Shown here: one piece after another, positions 1-8,392 of the stretch
Numbering within the stretch: position 1 is the first letter of the stretch
Layout: the number at the start of each line of letters is the position of its first letter
Assembly: GCF_030063415.1 (NCBI RefSeq)
Contig: NZ_JASITA010000030.1
Location: 25,079 to 89,078, forward strand
DNA: 64,000 bases
DNA from: Streptomyces sp. H27-C3
GTDB taxonomy: Bacteria > Actinomycetota > Actinomycetes > Streptomycetales > Streptomycetaceae
Direction of reading: 5' to 3'
Notes under the pieces: model-generated
Databases searched by the model: none
What the model was told of the DNA's origin: nothing
Seen by the model: only the letters and a program-made list of their open reading frames with translations
Translations under genes and position numbers: made by a program

Positions 1-3000
1 TGGATGCCGGTGGTCTTCGACTTGGTGGCGCTGATGATCTTCACGAGGGTGGCGAGCTGCTCGTCGGAGAGCGCCGCGCCGGCCGCCTTGGAGGCGTTGT
101 TGGCGGACTTCGCCTTCTTGGGGTCCTTCGCCGCCTGGGAGGCGAGGTCGGCCGCGTCCTGGTCGCCCTGCTCGGCCAGGCGCGCGGCGAGGTCGCCGTA
201 CCCGGACGCGGCGAGCTTGGCCAGGTTCTGCTGGAAGGCGTTCTGGTCCTTGACGGCCGAGTTGAGCTGGCCGGTGTAGTCGCCGAGCGACGCCTTCGAC
301 GCGGCCGCGAGTTCCCGCAGGTCCTTGGACATCGCCTTGACGTACTTGCTCGACCCGGACGCCATCTTCCGGGTGAGGGCGACGCCGTCCTCACCCATGT
401 CCTCGAGCGCCTTGGCGACGTCGGTGCCGGCGCGGGAGGCGACGGTGGACAGATCCTTGCGCCAGCGGGACATCGCCTTCGTGCTGGAGTTGAGGTTCTT
501 GATGAACTTCGAGAGGGAGAAGTTGCCCTTCTTGTCCTGGGACTCGCTCGCGATGGAGGAGAGCGTGGTGTACGACGCGGGGGTGTAGGAGAAGTCGGAG
601 AGTCCGCCGTCGGCGTACCACTGAATGGACGACGGGTCGCCCCCGAGACGCCGTACGGTCTCCTCAGTGATCCGGCGGGAGCGGGGGCGCTTGGCCGGGC
701 TGAGAGGTACGTACGCCTCCCCGCCGGTCTCCCGCTCCGCCCATACGCGCATCGCGCCGGCCGGTGCGATCTGCGCGACGTGGTTCTCGCGGACGCCGCC
801 GTTGGCGTAGTAGTCGATGACCGAACCGCGGGCCTGCGGCGCCTGGATCATGTCGGGGACGCCGTTGGCGTCCTTGTCCCACGACGTCGACGACAGCATC
901 ACGCCGACACCGATGGTCCGGCCCTGGATGTTGTCGATGGCGCCCTGGATGGTGGACGCGGCGGAGGTGGGCGTCCCGGTCGGGATGGTGATCTCGACCT
1001 GCTTGCCCTTGGTCGTGCGGATCTTGAAGCCCAGCTCTTCGAGCCGTGCCTTCGCGTCGGCCGTCAGCGCGGTCATGGTGACGGTGCGGCCCTTGGTGGT
1101 GGCGATCTTCCCCTGCAGGGCCTGCAGGTTGGCGATGCCGCCCGCCGTCAGCGCGGTCACCTTCACGGACTTGTTCGGGACGGCCGACATCTTGGCGACC
1201 AGGGCGTCGAGCTGCTGGCGGGCGCCGACCGTCGGGGCCGTGATTTTGTACTCGCGGGTGCCGGGGATCAGCTCGATCGCGTACCCGAGGGCCTTGAGCT
1301 CCTTCTGGGCGTTCTCCCCCAGCGCGTCGACCTTGATGGTCCGCTGGTTGGGCAGCCGCGCGTACTCCGCCTGGACGGCGAGCAGCTCGGCGAGCGCCTC
1401 GTCCATGCCCTTGGTCTGCAGCAGGATGGAGACCTGTCCGGGGATCAGGCCCATGGCGTCGGCGACCTGCTCGGCCTTGGTGCCGGTGACGCCGTACTGC
1501 TCCATCAGCGACAGCGCGGCGGTGCGGGCCTTCTCCATCTCCGTCTGGGCGGCCTTCAGCGACTCCGGCAGCGACTTGTTCTGCTTCTGCGCGAAGTCGT
1601 ACGCCGCGAGGGAGCTGGAGGCCGCGGCGTCGGAGATGCTGTTGAGACTGGAGAAGAGCTGCTGCCCGTTGCGCGTGGTGGTGTTGAGCGTGCCGTTGAG
1701 CCCGAGCAGCTTCTTGCCGTAGTCGCCGGACTTCTTGATCTGGTCGTCGACGGCGTCGTTGGCGTTGAGGATCGCCTCGTTCATGCGGGCCTGGGCCGCC
1801 TGGACGCTGACCGACCCGCCGCCGAGCAGGTCGAGCGCGTCCTTCAGGGCCCGGGTGCGCTGGTCCGCGTCGGCCGTACGGTCGGCGAGGCCGCCCACGG
1901 CGAGCTTGAGCTTGTCGTACGCGCTCAGCGCCTTGCCGGAAGGATTCTGCGCCTCGGCCAGCCGCTTGGCGTCCTTGACGCCCTGCTCCATCTCGCCGCG
2001 CATCGACTTCAGCGCGTCGGCGGCCTTCTTGTACCGCTCGCCGGTGTCGGTGTACTGGAGAGTGCTGGTCTTGCCGTTGGTGATGTATTCCTTGTTGGCC
2101 TCGGCGAGGGTGCGGTACTTCTTCTCCAGTTCGTCGAGGCTGGTGCCCTGGCCGAGGTAGGCGTCGGTGAGCGTCCGCATGGAGACGCCCGACTCCTCCA
2201 TGACGTCGACGAGCTTGGTCTTGCTGTCGTGGAGCTTGGTGTCGAGCAGGGTCTGGGCAGCCGCGGCACGGACGTTCTCGTCGATGACGCCGCCGGAGTC
2301 GCGCAGCGCCCGGGTCAGGTCGGCGACGCGCTGCTGGTGCTCGGCGGCGGCCCGGGCGGCCTTCTGCTGGTAGCTGGCGAGCAGGCCGAGGCCGACGGTG
2401 ATGCCGGCCAGTGCCAGGCCCCACGGACCGCCCATGACGCCCATCAGCCCGGACATCGCACCGCGCAGGCCGGTGCCGGCCGCGCGGGTGATGCCGTTGA
2501 GGGTGCCCGTGAAGCCGGATCCGGCCGTGGAGGCGGTACGGAAGGAGGAGGCCATCGAGCCGATGACGCCGACGCGCGTCTGGAGGACCGCGAACGCTGC
2601 TCCGTAGCGGGTCAGGGACTGCCCCGAGGCTGCGGCCAGGCTCCGCTGGAGGGCCATCTGGGAGTTGAGGCTGCCGAACGCCCCGGTGACGCGCCCGCCG
2701 ACGGTGCCGGCCAGCGAGGACATCATCGGGCCGATGCGGCGGAACAGAAGCATGGCGAGCAGGGCGCTCTGCACCGGGCCCGGCAGCGAGCCGAAGGCGG
2801 AGACCAGGGTGCCGATGACGCTCCCGATGGGCACCAGGACCGTGGAGAGCCCCTCGACGGCGGCCGCGGCCGCGTCGAGCACCATGACGATGATGTCGAG
2901 GGAGTTGGCCGCGCCGTCGCTCTCCCCGCCCAGGTCGGCGAGCGCCTGGCCGATGGGGGTGAGCCCGTCGGCCAGGTTGCCCAGGACGCGCATCAGCGCC

Positions 3001-4670
3001 TGGCCGGCGTTGATGAGGATGTGCAGGCCGTCGGCGAGGGCGTTCTGGCCCAGCTCGCGCAGGGGCCCGAGGAGTTCCTTGGCCTCGTCGACCAGCCCGC
3101 CGAGCCCCTGGCGGGCCTTGGAGGCCAGCTCGGGTCCGAACAGGGTGGCCATGTCCCGCGCGTAGGCGATGGACCGGGTGATGTACGGGGTGGCCTTGGC
3201 CATCCCGGAGGTCAGGCCGCGGGTGAGCCACTCCAGGCCGGGGGCGAGTCCCTCGTAGATCTCCAGGCCGGTCTGGCGGGTCTGCTTCTTCAGCAGCACC
3301 ATCGCCCCGGCCAGGCCCTTGTTCTTGGCCTCGGCGATCTGTGCGGCCGCGCCGGACTCGCTGACGGCCGCGTTCAACGCGTCGAAGGAGATGGTGCCCT
3401 GGTGGGCGAGGGCGATGGCCCCGGAGAGCGCTGGCTTGCCGAATGCCTTTGCCGCCGCGGCGGTGAAGTCCTTCTGGGTCATCTCGTGCTGGGCGTGGCT
3501 CAGCTTGTCGATGACGTACCGCAGGCCCTTGAAGCGGCCCTCGGTGTCCCACGCCTCGATGCCCATGGCGTGCAGGCCCTCGGTCATCTGCTTGGTGGGC
3601 TTGGCCAAGTTGGTGAAGATGCCGCGCAGCGTGGTTCCGGCGGTCTGGCCGAGGATGCCCGCCTTGCCGAGCATGCCGACCCCGGCAGCGGCCTCTTCCA
3701 TGGAGACGCCCAGGCCATGGGCGACCGGCCCGGCGTACTTCATGGAGTAATAAATGTCGATAATGTCGCCGGAGGCGCTGTTGGCCGTGGCGGCGAGGAT
3801 GTCGGCGGCGCGGCCGGCCTTGTCGGCGCCCATGCCGAACTGGTCCATCATGTCGCCGAGATACTTCGCCGAGTCGGCGGCATCGACGTTCGCGGCCGCC
3901 GACAGCTGCAGCGACGCCCGGGTCGCGGAGATCGCCTGGTCGGTGCGGAAGCCGGCCTTCGCCAGCTCGACCATGGCTTCGGCCGCGCCGGCGGCCGTCG
4001 CGGTGGGCAGCTTCATGTCGGCGCCCAGCGCCTTCGCGGTGGCCGAGGCGCGCTGCATCTGCACGGCCGACCCGCTGGTGACCGCCCCGAAGGTCGCCAG
4101 CCCGCGCTGGTACTCGTTGCCCGACTCGATCAGGTCGTGCATGCCCATCAGCAGGCCGCCGCCCGCGAGCAGCGCGGTCATCCCGGCGATCTGCTGGCGG
4201 GCGCCGCGGGCGGCTCCGTCGACCTGGCGCAGCGACCGGGAGCCGCTCCGTCCCACGCTGGAGAGGCGGCCGTCGGCGTTGCGGGCGGCGCGGGCGAGCG
4301 CGGCCAGGTCGCTGGTGGCGGTGCGCAGTTGGCGGGACATGTCCCGCAGGTCCTGCGCCGAGGTGCGGGTGGCCCGGGCGCTGGCACGCTGCGCGGCGGC
4401 GGCGCGGTTCGCGTCGGTGCCCAGGCGGCGCAGGTCCCGCCCGGCCCCGGCGGCGCCCTGGCGCAGCGCGCGCAGCGGGACGGTGCTGGCCCGCAGTCCG
4501 CCGGCCAGCGTCCGCAGCTGGCGGTCCCCCGCGCCGAGGCGGCCGAGCTCGCGGCGGATCGCGGTGAGTTCCCGGGAGAGGTCACGTGCCTCGCGGGTGG
4601 AGCGGCGCAGGGTACGCACCAGCCCGTCGCCATTGCCCGTGAGGGCAACCGACAGGTTGTACGCGACCAC
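1..4670 (-). CDS. Phage tail tape measure protein (partial, runs off left edge)
   Basis: This protein sets tail length in siphophages and acts in tail assembly and DNA ejection. The frame is open from a GTG at 4668-4670 to position 1, so more than 1,550 residues are seen and the C-terminus is missing. A GGGAGAG ribosome site lies about 7 nt upstream. The first 150 residues are a basic Ala/Arg coiled coil. Residues of about 170-420 match the TP901-type tape measure core (segments such as DMMDQFGMGADKAG and GMLGKAGILGQTAGTTL). Hydrophobic, glycine-rich segments occur near the middle and threonine/valine-rich repeats follow. It sits just downstream of the tail chaperone, as in most siphophages. 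Identification is secure; only the end is unknown. Confidence 0.95.
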   Translation of the reverse strand, partial: MVAYNLSVALTGNGDGLVRTLRRSTREARDLSRELTAIRRELGRLGAGDRQLRTLAGGLRASTVPLRALRQGAAGAGRDLRRLGTDANRAAAAQRASARATRTSAQDLRDMSRQLRTATSDLAALARAARNADGRLSSVGRSGSRSLRQVDGAARGARQQIAGMTALLAGGGLLMGMHDLIESGNEYQRGLATFGAVTSGSAVQMQRASATAKALGADMKLPTATAAGAAEAMVELAKAGFRTDQAISATRASLQLSAAANVDAADSAKYLGDMMDQFGMGADKAGRAADILAATANSASGDIIDIYYSMKYAGPVAHGLGVSMEEAAAGVGMLGKAGILGQTAGTTLRGIFTNLAKPTKQMTEGLHAMGIEAWDTEGRFKGLRYVIDKLSHAQHEMTQKDFTAAAAKAFGKPALSGAIALAHQGTISFDALNAAVSESGAAAQIAEAKNKGLAGAMVLLKKQTRQTGLEIYEGLAPGLEWLTRGLTSGMAKATPYITRSIAYARDMATLFGPELASKARQGLGGLVDEAKELLGPLRELGQNALADGLHILINAGQALMRVLGNLADGLTPIGQALADLGGESDGAANSLDIIVMVLDAAAAAVEGLSTVLVPIGSVIGTLVSAFGSLPGPVQSALLAMLLFRRIGPMMSSLAGTVGGRVTGAFGSLNSQMALQRSLAAASGQSLTRYGAAFAVLQTRVGVIGSMASSFRTASTAGSGFTGTLNGITRAAGTGLRGAMSGLMGVMGGPWGLALAGITVGLGLLASYQQKAARAAAEHQQRVADLTRALRDSGGVIDENVRAAAAQTLLDTKLHDSKTKLVDVMEESGVSMRTLTDAYLGQGTSLDELEKKYRTLAEANKEYITNGKTSTLQYTDTGERYKKAADALKSMRGEMEQGVKDAKRLAEAQNPSGKALSAYDKLKLAVGGLADRTADADQRTRALKDALDLLGGGSVSVQAAQARMNEAILNANDAVDDQIKKSGDYGKKLLGLNGTLNTTTRNGQQLFSSLNSISDAAASSSLAAYDFAQKQNKSLPESLKAAQTEMEKARTAALSLMEQYGVTGTKAEQVADAMGLIPGQVSILLQTKGMDEALAELLAVQAEYARLPNQRTIKVDALGENAQKELKALGYAIELIPGTREYKITAPTVGARQQLDALVAKMSAVPNKSVKVTALTAGGIANLQALQGKIATTKGRTVTMTALTADAKARLEELGFKIRTTKGKQVEITIPTGTPTSAASTIQGAIDNIQGRTIGVGVMLSSTSWDKDANGVPDMIQAPQARGSVIDYYANGGVRENHVAQIAPAGAMRVWAERETGGEAYVPLSPAKRPRSRRITEETVRRLGGDPSSIQWYADGGLSDFSYTPASYTTLSSIASESQDKKGNFSLSKFIKNLNSSTKAMSRWRKDLSTVASRAGTDVAKALEDMGEDGVALTRKMASGSSKYVKAMSKDLRELAAASKASLGDYTGQLNSAVKDQNAFQQNLAKLAASGYGDLAARLAEQGDQDAADLASQAAKDPKKAKSANNASKAAGAALSDEQLATLVKIISATKSKTTGI

Positions 4671-4691
4671 CGCCGCTCTCCCTTCGTGTGG

Positions 4692-5080
4692 CTATGTGCG
4701 GTGGTCCCGGCGGTGGAGCGCCCGGGTGCGCTGTTCGTGCTGTGCTCGGGGAAGGAGGCCGACCTTCACGCCGTGGCCGTGCGGGCCTTCGGGGACGTGA
4801 TCGCGCTCGAGGGCGATCAGTTCGCAGCCGGGGCAGCGGCTGGTGGTGCCGATGTAGGCGAACCGGTCACCGCCGCTCTCCTCGTCCCACTCCTCGCCCC
4901 GGGTGCCGCACTCGGCGCAGGTGTGGCGCTGCACCTCGCGGTAGGCGAGGGCCTTGGCCCGGTCGGCTGGCGTCCAGGTGCCGTCGCCGGCACCGAGGAA
5001 GGTGCTGTGCGGGATGCCCCAGCGGTCGCACAGCTCCAGCTCGGCTCTCAGCTGCGCGTCGGCCCGGAGCCTTTTCCCCA
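4692..5080 (-). CDS. Tail assembly chaperone, gpT-like frameshift extension
   Basis: This frame has no good start of its own and is entered by a -1 frameshift from the gpG-like gene. After the slip it reads RLRADAQLRAELELCDRWG followed by IPHSTFLG. The WGIPHS-F-L segment is common to the gpT part of actinophage chaperones. A C-terminal zinc-ribbon-like part follows (HTCAECG ... CPGCELIAL). It ends 22 nt before the tape measure start. The fused product would be about 300 residues. The fusion is inferred from the family pattern and the heptamer, not proven. Confidence 0.75.
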
Positions 5081-5617
5081 GTCGGACCTCTTGGTGTTCT
5101 GCGCGGCGAGGGCGGCCTGGAAGAGTTCCACCCGGTCGGCCATGCCCCAGGTGGCGAGCAGCGCGGCCGCGTCGTCCTCGGTCATCCCGTCGACGCTCGA
5201 GGCGGAGATCAGGGCTGCGGGGAAGCTGTCCTCGTTCCAGTCGCTGCCGGACTCGGCCTGTTCCTCGGTGGGCGGGTGTTCCTTGACCAGGTCGCCGAAC
5301 GCGTCGCCCGGCAGGGCCCGGAAGGTCAGCAGCTCACAGTCCGCCTCGTAGAGGGAGCGTGCCTCTGCCAGGGCGCTCTCGGCGGCCGTGGCTTCCTGCT
5401 TGAGGGCCTTGTTGGTCGGGTCGCTGTCGGCGAGCTGGCGGGCGTTGTGCGCGTCGCGGCGGGCTTCCTCGAAGCGGTCGCGGACCTCGGCGTCCTGCCA
5501 GAGGTACAGCGGGACCTCGGCGGCCTTGCGGGCGCGGAGGCGGGCCATCTTCTCGGACCAGTGCGCGTCGGCGGCCACCGCGGCGGCCGGCGGCTCGTTG
5601 TGCACCGCGGCGCTCAC
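5048..5617 (-). CDS. Tail assembly chaperone, gpG-like
   Basis: A 189-residue acidic, Ala/Glu-rich protein placed between the tail tube and the tape measure genes, where siphophages encode the chaperone that coats the tape measure during tail assembly. The GTG start overlaps the stop of the tail tube gene by 4 nt. Near its end the codons TGG GGA AAA contain the slippery heptamer GGGAAAA. Normal reading stops 8 codons later (AAA GGC ... TGA at 5048-5050). A -1 slip continues into the frame that ends at 4692 and gives a gpGT fusion. Assignment rests on position, the slippery site and the downstream gpT-like sequence. Confidence 0.85.
   Translation of the reverse strand: MSAAVHNEPPAAAVAADAHWSEKMARLRARKAAEVPLYLWQDAEVRDRFEEARRDAHNARQLADSDPTNKALKQEATAAESALAEARSLYEADCELLTFRALPGDAFGDLVKEHPPTEEQAESGSDWNEDSFPAALISASSVDGMTEDDAAALLATWGMADRVELFQAALAAQNTKRSDWGKGSGPTRS
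5072..5078 (-). promoter_or_regulatory. -1 ribosomal frameshift site GGGAAAA
   Basis: On the minus strand the zero-frame codons are G GGA AAA, an X XXY YYZ heptamer. It lies 8 codons before the gpG stop and leads into an open frame with gpT-like sequence. The gpG/gpT frameshift is conserved in long-tailed phages. Confidence 0.75.
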
Positions 5618-6150
5618 GCGACGGCCTTCTTCGCGGTGTTGACGGTGCCCGCGCCGACGGCCGGGACGGCCAGGCCCTGCTGGGGCCTGCGGGTGATGGT
5701 GAACTTCGTCTCGAACTTCGCTGCCTCGTTGTCCGTGGTGTAGGCCGGGGACTGGCTGCCGACGCGGACCGGGAAGACGTCCATGCTCTTGGACGCCGGG
5801 ATGTCGCCCTTTCGCAGGATGACGACGTTGCCCTCCGTCCCCTTCTTCAGCAGCTCCTCGATCAGGTCGGTGACCTTGTCCTCGTAGAAGGTCAGCGAGC
5901 TGTCCTCGGCCTTGTCGCTGCCGGGGATGGAGGAGTCGAAGTCGTCGCCCATGTCCGGCGTCTCGATCGACTGGTTTTCCAGGGTGAAGCCCGAGATGCC
6001 GGCGATCGCCGCCGACAGGTTGGTGCCGCCCTCGAGTTCGGTGCGGGTGGCCTTGAGCGTGACGGCGTCGGCGATGGTGGGAAGCCAGAGGAAGACGGAG
6101 ACGCCGCGCCGGGAGTACTTCTCGACCGGCTTGGCAACAGGCAGTGCCAT
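5614..6150 (-). CDS. Major tail tube protein
   Basis: A 178-residue protein starting MALPVAKPVEKYSRRGVSVF and rich in beta-strand-like Thr/Val segments, with a long acidic insert (MGDDFDSS ... DKAED) and a C-terminal FETKFTITRRPQQG strand. Length, position directly before the chaperone gene and the pattern fit the tube protein that forms the tail channel. ATG start with an upstream GGGGCCCACCTTCC context. The downstream chaperone start overlaps its stop, which suggests coupled translation. A 100-nt gap upstream holds a small GCCACCAG/CTGGTGGC hairpin (6193-6211). Confidence 0.85.
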   Translation of the reverse strand: MALPVAKPVEKYSRRGVSVFLWLPTIADAVTLKATRTELEGGTNLSAAIAGISGFTLENQSIETPDMGDDFDSSIPGSDKAEDSSLTFYEDKVTDLIEELLKKGTEGNVVILRKGDIPASKSMDVFPVRVGSQSPAYTTDNEAAKFETKFTITRRPQQGLAVPAVGAGTVNTAKKAVA

Positions 6151-6253
6151 GGAAGGTGGGCCCCTTGGGTCTGAGCTGGTGTCAGCAGGTCGGCCACCAG
6201 GTACTGGTGGCTCGTCCGCGAGGGGCCGCCGCGGTGCGGGAGCGGGCCGGGTA

Positions 6254-6688
6254 TCAGCCGGCCGGGGTCCAGTCGAGCTGGAACCTGATCACATAAGAAA
6301 CGATAACCGCGCTGGGGTCGGGCTCTGTGCCAGCGTCGAGGTCCAGGTCACGGGCGTAGCAGGCCCAGCCGGGCACGCTCAGGTCGTGCAGCCACGCCCC
6401 GCGGGCGTCGCGTCCCAGCACCCCGGTGCGGGCCCTGTCGGCGAGCCACTCGGCCTGTGCGTGCTGCCGGGCCACGCACTCCACCTGGTAGAGGGTGCGG
6501 GCGTCCTCGTGCTGGTCGGCGAAGGGCGCTCCGCTCAGGGTGAGCGGCAGGGAGCGCAGCACGGTGTACGGCGGCTCGGCCGGCTTACCGCCGACCAGAG
6601 GCAGGGAGCCGGTGCCGCACGGCTTGCCGGTGGCGGCGGCCAGGACGGCGGCCAGCGCGTCGGTGACCGGCCGGCGTTCGAGGATCAC
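6254..6688 (-). CDS. Tail terminator / tail completion protein (probable)
   Basis: A 144-residue protein with GTG start, overlapping the stop of the preceding gene by 4 nt. It starts VILERRPVTDALAAVLAAA and contains a PPYTVLRSLPLTLSGAP segment, then a tyrosine-rich C-terminal strand VSYVIRFQLDW. Size and place between the gp10-like protein and the tail tube are those of the tail terminator that caps the tube at the head end. The call rests on synteny and general sequence character, as no catalytic motif is expected. Confidence 0.7.
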   Translation of the reverse strand: MILERRPVTDALAAVLAAATGKPCGTGSLPLVGGKPAEPPYTVLRSLPLTLSGAPFADQHEDARTLYQVECVARQHAQAEWLADRARTGVLGRDARGAWLHDLSVPGWACYARDLDLDAGTEPDPSAVIVSYVIRFQLDWTPAG

Positions 6689-7086
6689 AGGGCCCCCAGG
6701 GCAGCGGTCGCGACGCGCGCGGCGAAGCCGGGCTGCAACTGGGCGAGCGCCGGGGCGACGTGCGGGAACGGGGGTTGTGCGTACACCCGGCCCAGCGAGT
6801 CGGCGCCGTAGAAGCCCAGCTCGAGGCGGCGTCCCTGCGGGGCGAACGTGCCCACGGTCGCGGTCGCCCCGTGACGGCGGGGCACGACCTGGACCTGCCA
6901 ACTGGCCCGGTAGCGGCCGGTGATGGCGTTGGGTCCGGGCCGGCCGCTGGCCCCGGCCCGGATCAGGGCCTGCAGGACCATCGCCTCGTGCCGTACGGCC
7001 AGGGCGGTGGCCGGGCCCACCCGGGCGGCGGCCGCGGCCATCGCCGCGACCAGTTCGTCGGGCTCGGTGAAGCGGCGGTTGGTCAC
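6685..7086 (-). CDS. HK97 gp10-like head-tail joining protein (probable)
   Basis: A 133-residue protein with GTG start overlapping the previous stop (GTGA). It contains GRYRASWQVQVVPRRHGATA and GFYGADSLGRVYAQPPFPHV, a pattern of short strands, glycine turns and a final helix seen in HK97 gp10/minor tail proteins. In this order (adaptor, stopper, gp10-like, terminator, tube) it would be a neck protein. The role is inferred from order. Confidence 0.7.
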   Translation of the reverse strand: MTNRRFTEPDELVAAMAAAAARVGPATALAVRHEAMVLQALIRAGASGRPGPNAITGRYRASWQVQVVPRRHGATATVGTFAPQGRRLELGFYGADSLGRVYAQPPFPHVAPALAQLQPGFAARVATAALGAL

Positions 7087-7511
7087 GATGCCCCCGGCGG
7101 GTTGGTCTCGTCCAGCCAGGTGACCCGAACCGCGATCACGGTGGACGCCTGCCCGGGCTGGGTGCACCGCCAGGTCCGGCCGATGAGGGCCGGGTCGTAG
7201 GCGGCGCGCAGCACGTACACGGTGTCGTCGCGGGCGGCGACCGCGGCGGCGGGCGGGGTGAGGAGCCGATAGGGGGTCTTCGGGTCGTCCTCGTAGGGCT
7301 GGCCGGCCACCGGGGCGATGATGCCGGGGGCGGACGTGCCGTCGAGGACCGCGCCGACGCCCTCGTAGACGACGATCGGCGGCGGCTCTTCGAGGTCGCC
7401 GGTGGCCGGGTTGAGGACGGGCGGGCCCGCAGGCCGGGTGATGCGGACGGTGTCGCCCATGACGAGCTCTTCGACGAGGACGCCGAGCGCGCGCAGGTCC
7501 AGGAGCTTCAT
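7083..7511 (-). CDS. Head-tail stopper-like protein (DUF6093-like)
   Basis: A 142-residue protein starting MKLLDLRALGVLVEELVMGD with beta-rich sequence (VRITRPAGPPVLNPATGDLEEP). It ends in a strand VIAVRVTWLDETNPP. Proteins of this shape in actinophages are annotated as DUF6093 and sit at the stopper position. It overlaps both neighbours by 4 nt, so translation of the neck genes is probably coupled. Confidence 0.65.
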   Translation of the reverse strand: MKLLDLRALGVLVEELVMGDTVRITRPAGPPVLNPATGDLEEPPPIVVYEGVGAVLDGTSAPGIIAPVAGQPYEDDPKTPYRLLTPPAAAVAARDDTVYVLRAAYDPALIGRTWRCTQPGQASTVIAVRVTWLDETNPPGAS

Positions 7512-7891
7512 GGGGTGCCGCCGGTGGCCCATTCCATGAGCTGGCGCAGCATCGCCGTCGTCAGTTCGGTGGGCGTGCCGTCGAGGTCGTGGCGGTCGAG
7601 GGCGGCCTTCTGCAGCGCGGCGGGATCGACGCCGGTGAGGAACGCGGCGATCGCCTCGGCGGGCGGGGCCTCGCTGGCGACGGCGACGTGGGTCATGCCG
7701 TCGAAGACGACGCCATCGACCGGCGGCCGGGGGTAGAGCACGAGCAGCGGGACCTGGTTGGCGCGGTGCTCGAGGGTGTAGGCGGCCAGGGAGCCGGAGA
7801 GGTCGATGCCGTCGACGGTGACGTTGGCCCGGGCGCCGTCGGTGGAGATCCTCACCTCGCGCGGGTCGTCGGCCAGGGTGCCCTCGGTCAT
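7508..7891 (-). CDS. Virion or neck protein, unknown
   Basis: A 127-residue protein with a beta-rich first half (VRISTDGARANVTVDGIDLS, VPLLVLYPRPPVDGVVFDG) and a helical C-terminus. It lies in the head-tail connector block and overlaps the next gene by 4 nt. Small proteins of this type occur in Streptomyces phages between the capsid and tail modules. I do not recognise the family. A virion role is inferred from the operon only. Confidence 0.6.
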   Translation of the reverse strand: MTEGTLADDPREVRISTDGARANVTVDGIDLSGSLAAYTLEHRANQVPLLVLYPRPPVDGVVFDGMTHVAVASEAPPAEAIAAFLTGVDPAALQKAALDRHDLDGTPTELTTAMLRQLMEWATGGTP

Positions 7892-7895
7892 GGTT

Positions 7896-8126
7896 TCAGT
7901 CCTCGTCTTCTTCGTCGTCGAACGGCGGGTCGGGGTCGGTGCGTTCGGTGTCGGAGCTCAGGGAGAAGCCGAACGGCAGGTCCTCCTCCGCGGGCTGTTC
8001 CGGGTCGTCGGGCATCCCGTTGAGGAGGCGCAGCGCGGTCGCCTCGGCGGCGGCCAGGGCGGCGGTGTCGTCCTGGGCGAGACGGATGTCGATCTCGCGC
8101 CCGCCGGCGCGGACGGTCAGGCGCAT
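7896..8126 (-). CDS. Small acidic protein in head-tail operon
   Basis: A 76-residue protein starting MRLTVRAGGREIDIRLAQDD and ending in a very acidic tail (DPDPPFDDEEDED). Its ATG overlaps the stop of the upstream gene by one base (TGATG-like junction). The N-terminus looks like a small beta-grasp-like strand pair. Function is not recognisable. Confidence 0.6.
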   Translation of the reverse strand: MRLTVRAGGREIDIRLAQDDTAALAAAEATALRLLNGMPDDPEQPAEEDLPFGFSLSSDTERTDPDPPFDDEEDED

Positions 8127-8392
8127 CAGGCCGGCCCGGCCTCGGCGCGTTCGGGCCAGTGCCAGGTGCCGCCGGACAGCGGGGCGGAGAGGGCGTGCGG
8201 GGTGTCCGACAGGGTGAAGTGCAGGCCCTCGGGGTTGAACACGGCAAGGGCGGCCTGCTCGCCCTCGACGGCCGTGACGATCGCGGCACGGCAGGTGCTG
8301 GGGTAGCGGCCGTCCGCGCTGCCGCGGGAGACGTAGTGCACGATGCGCCCGACGGTGGGAGCGGGTATCACGTCGTCGGCGGGGGTGCTCAT
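8126..8392 (-). CDS. Small protein in head operon, unknown
   Basis: An 88-residue protein with VGRIVHYVSRGSADGRYPSTCRAAIVTAV and HFTLSDTPHALSAPLSGGTWHWPE. This pattern (V-H-Y-x6-G then C-R-A-A-I-V-T-V) is frequent in small proteins of Streptomyces phages. It may be a beta-barrel accessory protein. The start overlaps the stop of the minor head protein gene by 4 nt. Confidence 0.6.
   Translation of the reverse strand: MSTPADDVIPAPTVGRIVHYVSRGSADGRYPSTCRAAIVTAVEGEQAALAVFNPEGLHFTLSDTPHALSAPLSGGTWHWPERAEAGPA

Noticed and set aside
664..3552. Long minus-strand frame inside the tape measure gene
   Set aside because: It is in a different phase from the conserved TP901-type core and reads Arg/Gly/His-rich sequence; the tape measure frame is continuous across it.
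780..5351. Very long open frame on the plus strand opposite the tape measure gene
   Set aside because: It mirrors the codon pattern of the minus-strand gene, as usual in GC-rich DNA, has low-complexity Gly/Val/Arg sequence and no domain.
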